Source: Mesorhizobium sp.
GTDB taxonomy: Bacteria > Pseudomonadota > Alphaproteobacteria > Rhizobiales > Rhizobiaceae
NCBI RefSeq assembly: GCF_004962925.1
Contig: NZ_SUEO01000001.1
Location: 1 to 64,000 of the forward strand
Direction: 5' to 3'
Length of the DNA: 64,000 nt
The position numbers were made by a program, and so were the translations under genes. The notes under the pieces are model-generated. The model saw only the letters and a program-made list of their open reading frames with translations, ran no database searches and was not told where the DNA came from. This document shows, in pieces, positions 40,951 to 49,252 of the stretch (within the stretch, counting starts at the first letter, position 1; each line of letters opens with the position of its first letter).

Positions 40951-42177
40951 GTGAGGAGGCTGTCGCGACCGGAGGCTAGCGGGCAAGGAGTGATGATGGA
41001 CGCACGATCCGATGTGGAGAAGCAGATCAACGGCTTGGTTGGAAAACGGCTTCGGGAAGCCCGGAAGGCCAAACGTTTCAGCCTTGAGGCGCTCGCGGGA
41101 AAGGTGGGCATGTCTGTGTCGCAGCTATCAAAGCTCGAAACGGGAAAGGCCCCAGCGTCGATCGCAGCTCTGGTGCGTTTCGGCCTAGAACTGGATCGGC
41201 CGGCGCAATATTTCCTTCAGTCGGATTCCGAAATGCCGCGCTGTTTGGGCACTTTGGTTCCATCCTGGGATCCTGAGGGCAGAGCCATCGAGATGTTCTC
41301 GAGCCTAGTCAACCAAAAGACAGGCCACGATCTTGCGATATCGGTATTTCCGGCAGGGCAACTTGGTCCCGCCGAAACTCAAGTACGGGCTCTCGTCAAT
41401 GGAATCATCGATATCTTTGTCGAAAGCCTCGGGTTTTTTCAGAGCTACTCGGATCCGATCAAACTAGCATCACTCCCGTTTTGCTTCGACGATGAAATCC
41501 ATCTGGAGCGATTTTCCGAGAGCTCCATGTTTGATAGAGAAGTCAGGCAGGTCCTCCGGAGCAATTCGGTCGAACTTCTAAATCCGAGTTTGAAGTGGAA
41601 GCGCGGTCCTTCCCTAGTTTTGTTATCTCAGACGCCTATTTTGTCTCCAGATGATCTTAAGGACCTGCGGATAAGATGCCCTGAAAACGATACTATGTTT
41701 CGCTATCTCGAGGTGATGGGATGTCGACCTATCGTTGTTCCGTGGAATGAAGTGGTGGACGCCTTCCAGGATCGCAAATTCGCGGCGATGATTACCAACC
41801 TCAGCCATGTCGTGAGCATGCGCTTTACGCGATTTGCTCGGTTTATGACAGCCTTGGACTATAGGCCGCTAGATCTGACATTTGCAATGAACTTAAAACG
41901 TTATCAAATTCTCGCCCCCCACATTCAAAGCGGGCTGGAGCAAGCTGCTGTCGAGGCTGCTGAATATTGTTCAAATTTGCTGGGTCACACGCGCGATCTT
42001 TTGCCCGCACTATTAGAGGAGGACGGAGCGGTTTTGTGCAATGTCGGGGTAAAAGCATGGCGCGCGAAGTCCCGCCAAGCCTTCGAAGAGATGGAAAATG
42101 AAGGCGTGTGGCGCCGGGGCTTAGTCGAACAGATGAGCGCACTGGCCCAAGCCGGAGACCCACTCGAATTTTCTTGA
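40951..42177 (+). CDS. XRE-family HTH regulator fused to a TRAP/DctP-like solute-binding domain
   Basis: 408 aa; HTH VGKRLREARKAKRFSLEALAGKVGMSVSQLSKLETGKAPASIAALVRFGLELD then DctP-like ISVFPAGQLGPAETQVRALVNGIIDIF..LASLPFCFDDEIHLERF..SPDDLKDLRIRCPENDTMFRYLEVMGCRPIVVPWNEVVDAFQ; no signal peptide. Confidence 0.88.
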   Translation: MRRLSRPEASGQGVMMDARSDVEKQINGLVGKRLREARKAKRFSLEALAGKVGMSVSQLSKLETGKAPASIAALVRFGLELDRPAQYFLQSDSEMPRCLGTLVPSWDPEGRAIEMFSSLVNQKTGHDLAISVFPAGQLGPAETQVRALVNGIIDIFVESLGFFQSYSDPIKLASLPFCFDDEIHLERFSESSMFDREVRQVLRSNSVELLNPSLKWKRGPSLVLLSQTPILSPDDLKDLRIRCPENDTMFRYLEVMGCRPIVVPWNEVVDAFQDRKFAAMITNLSHVVSMRFTRFARFMTALDYRPLDLTFAMNLKRYQILAPHIQSGLEQAAVEAAEYCSNLLGHTRDLLPALLEEDGAVLCNVGVKAWRAKSRQAFEEMENEGVWRRGLVEQMSALAQAGDPLEFS

Positions 42178-42187
42178 CACGAAAATT
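42167..42187. promoter_or_regulatory. 21-bp palindrome, candidate operator (site 2), overlapping the regulator stop codon
   Basis: AATTTTCTTGACACGAAAATT, 18/21 identical to site 1; upstream of the C45 gene at 42246. Confidence 0.7.
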
Positions 42188-42245
42188 ATCGGGTATATGA
42201 GGGTTTACAAATTTTCCTCGTGTACCGCGGAGGGGTCGCGTTGCA

Positions 42246-43277
42246 ATGACTCCGGTGTCTCTCATGCCAATTGTCGTGCTTTCGGGCTCTCCATACGAGC
42301 GTGGTTTTCAGCACGGCAATCGCTTCGCCGGCGCAATCGGTCAGGCGCTTGGCGCTCGTTTAGCGTCCTTGTCAACCGCAGAATTGTCGGAGGTGTATCA
42401 GCGCGCCAGCACAGTTCTAGCGAAGATTGACATGATGGCTCCCGAGGTTGGCGCGGAGATACACGGAATCGCAGATGGCGGCGGGCGCGACGTGTTGGAC
42501 ATTGTGTTGCGTAGTTCATTCGAACTTCTTACGCCGTGCGCTTTGACCGGCTGCAGCGGTCTGGCAGTGCAGACTGGCGACGGCGCCTTGATTGCGCAGA
42601 ACTGGGATGGACCGCCGGGGAGCGATGCGGAACAGGCACTTTTCATTCATGTCAGCGCAGGCGGCTTCGAATTCGCGACCGTGGCATCAGCCGGGGGCCT
42701 CGGTTGGGTGGGGCTCAACCGAGCAGGCTTTGGGCTCGTCAATAATGACCTTATCTTGACGTCGCGTTCAGACGGAATTCCGAGCCAGATTGTCCGTCGG
42801 GTTTTTCTTGGCTGCCAAGACGTGGACGCAGCAATTGAGAGAGCTAAATCGCTGCCACATATGGCGGGACGGGCATATCTTTTCGGCGATGCGTCCAACC
42901 AAATCGCTTCTGTCGAGGTTTCAGCCCGACATGGTGTGTCGGTGTTCAGATCGGCGTCATTCTTTGCTCACACCAATCATGCGTTGGATGCCCAAATTCG
43001 CGATGACGAGGATTCTGAGCTGTTGGCCAGGCAATACCCTTCTAGCCAGAAGCGGCTCGAGATTCTGAAGGCACGGGGTGCGCATTGCACAAACGCCGAC
43101 GAGGTAATGGTTACTTTGCGGGATCAAACCGATGCACCAGACGCGGTCTGCAAGCAGACCTCAGTGCGTGAGCCAACGCAAACTGCCTTTTCGGTCGCTA
43201 TGCAGTGCTGGGACAGAACCTTGTTCCTCGCCCGAGGAATGCCCTCGGTTACCGGATATCAGCGGATTAGCCTGTAA
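42246..43277 (+). CDS. C45-family Ntn hydrolase / acyl-CoA:6-APA acyltransferase-like protein
   Basis: 343 aa; SPYERGFQHGNRFAGAI, ALTGCSGLAVQTGDGALIAQNWDG, GWVGLNRAGFGLVNNDLI. Confidence 0.85.
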   Translation: MTPVSLMPIVVLSGSPYERGFQHGNRFAGAIGQALGARLASLSTAELSEVYQRASTVLAKIDMMAPEVGAEIHGIADGGGRDVLDIVLRSSFELLTPCALTGCSGLAVQTGDGALIAQNWDGPPGSDAEQALFIHVSAGGFEFATVASAGGLGWVGLNRAGFGLVNNDLILTSRSDGIPSQIVRRVFLGCQDVDAAIERAKSLPHMAGRAYLFGDASNQIASVEVSARHGVSVFRSASFFAHTNHALDAQIRDDEDSELLARQYPSSQKRLEILKARGAHCTNADEVMVTLRDQTDAPDAVCKQTSVREPTQTAFSVAMQCWDRTLFLARGMPSVTGYQRISL

Positions 43278-43305
43278 ACTAGCGTAAACGGATTGTAGGG
43301 AAGCC

Positions 43306-44454
43306 ATGAAAATCACCGACGTAAATATCTATTTGCTGAAATCCGGTCGTCTGCATCCTGTCTTGGTTGAAGTCTCGACGGACGAAGGCATAACTGGGGT
43401 CGGCGAGGCGGGAATAGCCTATGGTGTTGGCGGGACCGCGGCGGCAGGGATGATCAAGGATCTCTCGGAACGATTCTTACTCGGCAAAGATCCCGGCCGG
43501 ATCGAAGAGCTGTGGTCTGCAATGTATGATCATTCGTTCTGGGCAAAGAATGGTGGCGCAATCATCTTTGCCGGCATCAGCGCGATAGAGCAGGCTCTCT
43601 GGGACATCAAAGGCAAATGTCTCGACGTCCCCGTTTATGAGCTTTTCGGCGGAAAAATCCGGGACCGTGTGCGAGCCTACGCAAATGGCTGGTACGGTGC
43701 CTCTGATACGCCGGATGAATTTGCCCGTTCGGCAGAACGTCCTCTGAAGGACGGATATCGGGCGCTAAAACTTTACCCGTTGGCTCAGCGGGTTGGTTCG
43801 GCTTTGCAACACGTGACACGGCGATCAATATCAGCCGACGCACTTGAACTTGCTTACCGCAGAGTCAAGGCTGTCCGTGATGCGGCCGGGCCCGACGTCG
43901 AACTTATGGTCGATCTCAGTGGAGGCTTGACTACCGATGAGACAATTCGGTTTTGCCGGAAACTCGATGACCTTAATATATGCTTTGTCGAAGAGCCTTG
44001 CGATCCATTTGACAATGGTGCGCTGAAGGTAATCTCAGAACAAGTTCCGATTCCGATTGCTGTTGGCGAACGCGTCTATTCGAAGTTCGGGTTCAGGAAG
44101 GTTTTCGAGTTGCAAGCCTGCGGAATTATTCAGCCGGATGTCGGAACGGCGGGAGGCTTGATGGAGACAAAGAAAATCTGCGCGATGGCCGAAGCCTATA
44201 ATATGCGCGTGGCGCCCCATGTGTGTGGAAGCAGTCTAATCGAAGCTGCAACCCTTCAGATTGAGGCAAATATCACCAATTTTATGATCCATGAACACTA
44301 TCCTGCCTTCAGGGACGACGACGGCTACGTCGAGGTGCTTGAGAATCCGCCGTCGAGCAGATCTGGATATTTCGAAATATCCGACGCGCCCGGACTGGGA
44401 GCAGTTCTTGTCAAACGAAACATCGAACCGTACCTCTGGGCCTCGTGCACATAG
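43306..44454 (+). CDS. enolase-superfamily mandelate racemase/muconate lactonizing enzyme-type protein
   Basis: 382 aa; GISAIEQALWDIKGKCLDVPVYELFGGKIRDRVRAYANGWY, VEEPCDPFDN, IPIAVGERVYSKFGFR, IIQPDVGTAGGLMETKKICAMAEAYNMRVAPH. Confidence 0.92.
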   Translation: MKITDVNIYLLKSGRLHPVLVEVSTDEGITGVGEAGIAYGVGGTAAAGMIKDLSERFLLGKDPGRIEELWSAMYDHSFWAKNGGAIIFAGISAIEQALWDIKGKCLDVPVYELFGGKIRDRVRAYANGWYGASDTPDEFARSAERPLKDGYRALKLYPLAQRVGSALQHVTRRSISADALELAYRRVKAVRDAAGPDVELMVDLSGGLTTDETIRFCRKLDDLNICFVEEPCDPFDNGALKVISEQVPIPIAVGERVYSKFGFRKVFELQACGIIQPDVGTAGGLMETKKICAMAEAYNMRVAPHVCGSSLIEAATLQIEANITNFMIHEHYPAFRDDDGYVEVLENPPSSRSGYFEISDAPGLGAVLVKRNIEPYLWASCT

Positions 44455-44485
44455 GCATTCACCATGATAGGGATGCGCCCGTGGC

Positions 44486-44510
44486 CTCCTCGATGAGGAC
44501 TGTCGAGGAG
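44486..44510. terminator. hairpin between convergent genes, candidate terminator
   Basis: CTCCTCGA-N9-TCGAGGAG, after the 44454 stop and before the convergent 44622 stop; no strong T tract. Confidence 0.4.
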
Positions 44511-44621
44511 CCCTCGATCTACTTAAACAGTTGCGCAGACGCTTGAAGACCGTGGCCAGGTGTCAGCCGCCGGGAACTGATCCAGGGCGCGCACCCTCGG
44601 CTCAGATTCGCCTTTCCTCTC

Positions 44622-45482
44622 CTACCACCTAAAGAGGGAAGCAGCGAACGTGGGAACGACTGGCTCTCCCGCAAAGAACTGTTGGAGCTGTGCACTGGGG
44701 AATTTGCCTGATTTGAACTCACCAACAGCGTATCTATGTATGCCGCTGCCGATGAAGAGCACGTCCATGCCCTCGATTCGAGCACCCGCAACGTCGGTCC
44801 GTAGCGAATCACCAACTGCGAGCACTTCATGTCTTTCGTAGCCGAGAAGGTCGAGCACGCGTTGGTAAGCCGATGAATACGGCTTTCCATGGTAGAAAAC
44901 GTCCCCTCCCAACGCTTCGTATTGCTCGGCGAGCGCCCCCGCACAAACCACAAGTTGATCGCCAACTAAAACGACCAGATCGGGATTCGCGCAGACCATT
45001 GGAAGTTTGCGCAAAGCACATTCCTTCAACAGTGTCGCAACTTCATCTGGCGGCTGAGTGCTCCCGCCAGTGGTTAGAATAAAGTCGGCATCTCGAGGTG
45101 AAAAGACCTCGGACCGATCTAATCCCCGGAGCAAGCCCGCCAGCTCAGGTGGTCCAATGTGGAAATAGCGAGCTGCTAATGCTCTATGCCAATTGTCTGA
45201 TGGATTTTCTAGCGCCTTGTAAACCAGCTCTCCGGATGTAACAATATAGTTATATTGAGATGGCTCTATTCCCATCGATGCTAAGTGTTTAGAAACTTGG
45301 TAGGCACGACGGGGGCAAATATCAAGCCGGTTGTTTCGCAAAGCATTCATGGCAGTGATCGCGTGAGGAAAGGCAACTTTCCCGTCGTGCAAGACGCCCC
45401 ATAAATCGAGAACGACGGCACGGTACGTTTTTATAACAGCCGCGATGCCTTCAATTATGATTGGCGCTTGCAAATTATTCAT
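44622..45482 (-). CDS. HAD-superfamily class IIA hydrolase (TIGR01459/NagD-like)
   Basis: 286 aa; RAVVLDLWGVLHDGKVAFPHA, YIVTSGELVYKAL, YHGKPYSSAYQRVLDLLG, VLAVGDSLRTDVAGARIEGMDVLFIGSGIH. Confidence 0.88.
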   Translation of the reverse strand: MNNLQAPIIIEGIAAVIKTYRAVVLDLWGVLHDGKVAFPHAITAMNALRNNRLDICPRRAYQVSKHLASMGIEPSQYNYIVTSGELVYKALENPSDNWHRALAARYFHIGPPELAGLLRGLDRSEVFSPRDADFILTTGGSTQPPDEVATLLKECALRKLPMVCANPDLVVLVGDQLVVCAGALAEQYEALGGDVFYHGKPYSSAYQRVLDLLGYERHEVLAVGDSLRTDVAGARIEGMDVLFIGSGIHRYAVGEFKSGKFPSAQLQQFFAGEPVVPTFAASLFRW

Positions 45483-45534
45483 TGAGATTAGCTCCTTTTT
45501 TCACGCATTCGTCAATTCCGAGGACAGCCAATCG

Positions 45535-46395
45535 TCAGCGTTGCGGGCGTGCCGCGAGTCCGGCCATCGCTAGAAGGTATCCAACTGTTGATGCGGTAAT
45601 GATCCCACCACCAACCAGGGTCGACAGGGGGGGTGTTTCGCCGAATGCGAGCCACACCCAAAATGGAGCGAGCGGCGTCTCTAGCGCTCCAATCAAGGAG
45701 GCTTGCGAAGCTGGGACGCGACGAGCGCCAGCCGAATAGAACGCAAAAGCCAATCCCACTTGCACTAGGCCAAAAAGCGCAAGATATACCAGATGTCTCA
45801 AACTTGGTGATAATGGCGCAGCGAAGCACAAGCTGACCATCGAGACGAAAACGTTGGCCGCGCAGACCGAAGCCAGAAGCGATTCTTCGCGGTATCGGCG
45901 CATACACACAGCAACAAACGAGGTCATGAAGGTCATGACGAAGGCGAGAGCGTTGCCAATCAAGTCTGACTCCAGATCTGTTCCCCAGACGAGCACGGAG
46001 GTACCTGCAGCCATCGTTACTATTGCTAACAGGGTCGCAGGACGAATTTTCTCCCCCAGCCAAAGCCATCCCAGGATAGCCGTGAAGACAGGTGTCGTCC
46101 CGTAGAGGGCAGCTACGTTGGCGATCGAGGTTTGCTGACACGCGGGGATGAACGCCAATAGGGCCATTGCCAACGAGGCTGCAACAATAATCCCTCGGCC
46201 TGTTGGGCGAAGGCTATGTCTTGGCCCGTCTACAACGAAATAAATTGCCAGGAAAACCGCTGCAAACAGACTGCGCCAAAACAAAATTGTCCAAGCGTCA
46301 AGCGGCAGAACCCTAATGAAAAGCCCAGCGGTGCTCCACGCGATTGCAGAGATCGCGACAAAAAGAAGGCCCTTCCTATAACTTTTTTGAAGCAA
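45535..46395 (-). CDS. EamA-family (DMT superfamily) transporter
   Basis: 286 aa, ~10 hydrophobic segments; AISAIAWSTAGLFIRVLPLDAWTILFWRSLFAAVFL, ASQASLIGALETPLAPFWVWLAFGE. Confidence 0.9.
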   Translation of the reverse strand: MLQKSYRKGLLFVAISAIAWSTAGLFIRVLPLDAWTILFWRSLFAAVFLAIYFVVDGPRHSLRPTGRGIIVAASLAMALLAFIPACQQTSIANVAALYGTTPVFTAILGWLWLGEKIRPATLLAIVTMAAGTSVLVWGTDLESDLIGNALAFVMTFMTSFVAVCMRRYREESLLASVCAANVFVSMVSLCFAAPLSPSLRHLVYLALFGLVQVGLAFAFYSAGARRVPASQASLIGALETPLAPFWVWLAFGETPPLSTLVGGGIITASTVGYLLAMAGLAARPQR

Positions 46396-46416
46396 AGCAG
46401 TCGGGCCTCTTCGCTC

Positions 46417-47724
46417 TTAGCCAGGGATGGCGCGCGGATCGTGTTCATGGCCCGCATTAGTCAAGTTGCCCGGGAACCCCGCAGATGCAGGAGAACCATC
46501 CAGATACCGCCTTGCGCAACCGACGCCGAGCCGTGTGAGCACTTCTTGTGGATGGACGCCAGCGGTCGCGGCAAGGTCATCGACGGTGAAAACGTCGCCC
46601 AGCAGTTCCACATCCCTGCCCGGACCACAAAGCGTCTCAGGAACATCCGTGATATCAATCGTAATGTATTCCATGGACACTCTTCCGATCAGAGGAGCAG
46701 AATATCCAGCAAACCGGACGGATATCTTGTTGGCGCATGCCCATGGAAGGCCATGCTTATAGCCGATCGCGACGATCGCGATGCGGCTGGCTCGGGCCGT
46801 GCGAAAAGTCGCACCGTATCCAACTGCCTCACCCCTTGCTACTTTGCGCACGTCGAGTGTTTTTGCTTTGAGGCTCGCAACGGTCTTTAAAGGATTCGGC
46901 CGGATGCCGGCATTGTTAAGTCCGTAAAGTGCCGAGCCCACCCGTACCATATCGAAGTGATAGCGTTCCCCTAGCCACACACCGGCGGAGGCCGCGAGAC
47001 TGCGAAGTGCCGGTTTAAGTAGATCTGACGTCGCCTGAAAGCGGTCCCTTTGTAGCAAATTCATTGCGTCCCCAGCCCGTTCGCTGCATGCGAGGTGGCT
47101 GAGTACGACCGAAGGCGGACGCCGCTTAAAGATACCACAAAGATACTCGCGCCGTACGTCGCCGAAAGCGAGGCCAAGGCGAGAGAACCCAGTCTCCACG
47201 TTGAGGAAATATGTTTGCGGCTCGCGTGCGCCGCTAATGGCATCCAGTTCGACACAATTGTTCACAACTGGTATAAGGCGGTTCGATCGATAGTGGCCGC
47301 GATATCTCGCAAACTCATCGCAAAAAACCGCAACTGCCGCGCCGATGTGGGATGACCTCAGAAGCAGCGCTTCGTGCAGATTGCCGACGAGGAGCAGATT
47401 ACATCCGGCGTCAATGAGCGCGCCTGCAATCTTAACCAAGCCAAGCCCGTAGGCGTCGCTTTTGACGACAGCAGCTACTTTTACCTTTGGGCCAACCAGG
47501 GCCGATATGGTCTGAAAGTTCGCCTGAATCGCGCTGAGATCGATTTCGAGTACAACATCGGCAGGTCGTACCGAGGTCAACATGTCTTGCTCTCCGTCGT
47601 CCCCGGCCCGCCTTCGAAGCACCGCCAATTCGCCGGGCGACAATGTACACAGTTCATGGAAAAGCTCACTCCATAGCTCCTGCCACGCGTCAGAGAGTAT
47701 CAGCTCCAGGCTTGGCATAGGCAT
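46417..47724 (-). CDS. alr: alanine racemase family protein with a ~47-aa N-terminal extension in the called ORF
   Basis: LEIDLSAIQANFQTI, VAAVVKSDAYGLG (PLP Lys), FLNVETGFSRLGL, AVGYGATFRT (catalytic Tyr), IGRVSMEYITIDITDV. Confidence 0.92.
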   Translation of the reverse strand: MPMPSLELILSDAWQELWSELFHELCTLSPGELAVLRRRAGDDGEQDMLTSVRPADVVLEIDLSAIQANFQTISALVGPKVKVAAVVKSDAYGLGLVKIAGALIDAGCNLLLVGNLHEALLLRSSHIGAAVAVFCDEFARYRGHYRSNRLIPVVNNCVELDAISGAREPQTYFLNVETGFSRLGLAFGDVRREYLCGIFKRRPPSVVLSHLACSERAGDAMNLLQRDRFQATSDLLKPALRSLAASAGVWLGERYHFDMVRVGSALYGLNNAGIRPNPLKTVASLKAKTLDVRKVARGEAVGYGATFRTARASRIAIVAIGYKHGLPWACANKISVRFAGYSAPLIGRVSMEYITIDITDVPETLCGPGRDVELLGDVFTVDDLAATAGVHPQEVLTRLGVGCARRYLDGSPASAGFPGNLTNAGHEHDPRAIPG

Positions 47725-47764
47725 AGAAAACAGAGAGCGAGGTCGTTGTACAGGGGAGGTATTG

Positions 47765-47788
47765 CAATATAATGTAAAGGTTATATTG
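47765..47788. promoter_or_regulatory. perfect 8-bp inverted repeat in AT-rich divergent promoter region
   Basis: CAATATAA-TGTAAAGG-TTATATTG, between alr (minus) and the 47877 gene (plus). Confidence 0.5.
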
Positions 47789-47876
47789 AGAATATATTCA
47801 AACGCTTAACATAATATTTACAAAAGCTACCTTCCATTCTTCGAATTCTACGTTACAAACCCTCTTCGGCAACGAT

Positions 47877-49043
47877 TTGGAGAGTGCAGTGAATGGTCGC
47901 GTAAAGATCCTGATTGTCGGGCACGGCGTACTTGGCGGGGCCGTTCTTGATTTTCTTAGCCAAAGCGGCAGACCCTACGATCTGCACGTTGGAGCGCGAG
48001 ATCTGCAGCGCGCCTCCTTGAGGGTCAACCTCGCAAAGTACACCGCTGTAAACCTCGGGCTCTCTCCGGCTATCGAGGCAGTTCCGTTGGATTTGATGAA
48101 TACAGAGGCTACAGCAGAGCGCCTAGCGGCCCTCCGTCCTGATCTAATTTTTAATGCCACGACCTTGCATTCCTGGTGGCGGATAACGCAATTGCCCACT
48201 GATGCCTATCAGCAGATCGATCGAGCACGCGGCGGCGTATGGACGCCTATGCATCTAGTGCTCGTACGACGCCTTATGAAGGCTGTGCGCGAAGCTGGTG
48301 TGGAGAGCATTGTCGTAAACGCATCTTACCCAGATGTGACGAATGCCGCGCTTGCGGCCGAGGGTCTCTCTCCGACTATTGGGATCGGGAACATAGCAAA
48401 TGCCGTGCCAGGCATCAGGTTGGCAGCAGCACACCTTCTGGGTTGCGAACTGAAAGCGGTGGAAGTGCAGTTTTTTGCGCAACATTATGTCAGTTATCGC
48501 ATGCCGAGCACCGGTTCCACGGGCGGAGCGCCCTATCACTTGACCATATATCGGAACGGGCGGGAAGTTAAACCACAGGATCTGCGGCACGATGAGATCT
48601 TCACGAACGTCGCCGGACGTTTTCGCCGAGTGAAAGGGCTTGCGGGGCAATCCGTCACCGCTTCATCAGCGACGGCGATTATACGTGCGTTTGCCGATCA
48701 CTTGGAACGCGTTGTTCACGCGCCAGGACCACTAGGTCTCGTGGGAGGCTATCCCGTCAGGATTGCTCCAACTGGTATTTCGATCGAATTGCCGCAAGGC
48801 TTGTCGTTGGACGACGCGGTAGAGATCAATTCGCAATGCCAGAAGTACGACGGGATCGAGGCGGTCGAAAGCGACGGTACCGTGCGCTTCACGGGAGAAT
48901 CGGCAGGAATTCTGCGTGAGCTGCTCGGATATGATTGCGAAGCAATGGCGCTGGATGAGTGCGAAAAACGCGCAGAGGAGTTGGCAGCTAAATACGCCGA
49001 ATATTGCGGTCGCCTTCAATTGGGCGCCACTCCCGCGACCTGA
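47877..49043 (+). CDS. Rossmann-fold NAD(P)-binding protein, saccharopine dehydrogenase-like
   Basis: 388 aa; VKILIVGHGVLGGAVLDFLSQSG, LRPDLIFNATTLHSWWRI, VVNASYPDVTNAALAAEGLSPTIGIGNIANAVPGIRLAAAHLLG. Confidence 0.75.
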   Translation: MESAVNGRVKILIVGHGVLGGAVLDFLSQSGRPYDLHVGARDLQRASLRVNLAKYTAVNLGLSPAIEAVPLDLMNTEATAERLAALRPDLIFNATTLHSWWRITQLPTDAYQQIDRARGGVWTPMHLVLVRRLMKAVREAGVESIVVNASYPDVTNAALAAEGLSPTIGIGNIANAVPGIRLAAAHLLGCELKAVEVQFFAQHYVSYRMPSTGSTGGAPYHLTIYRNGREVKPQDLRHDEIFTNVAGRFRRVKGLAGQSVTASSATAIIRAFADHLERVVHAPGPLGLVGGYPVRIAPTGISIELPQGLSLDDAVEINSQCQKYDGIEAVESDGTVRFTGESAGILRELLGYDCEAMALDECEKRAEELAAKYAEYCGRLQLGATPAT

Positions 49044-49252
49044 CGTCGCGCGCCTGCCAATGTACACCTCCCGGGCGCGTAAGGTTGTCTGCCACCGCAT
49101 GCGTCTCGCATGATTGAAAAGCAGATGCAGGCAGCCACCGGGCAGATGCAACTTGAATTTGAGGCCATATTTTGAGCCGGTTCGCCCACCTGGATCCGCC
49201 AGGATTGATCAGTCCTGGAAGATTTCGAGAACGGGTTGATGCGGTGCGTCTG

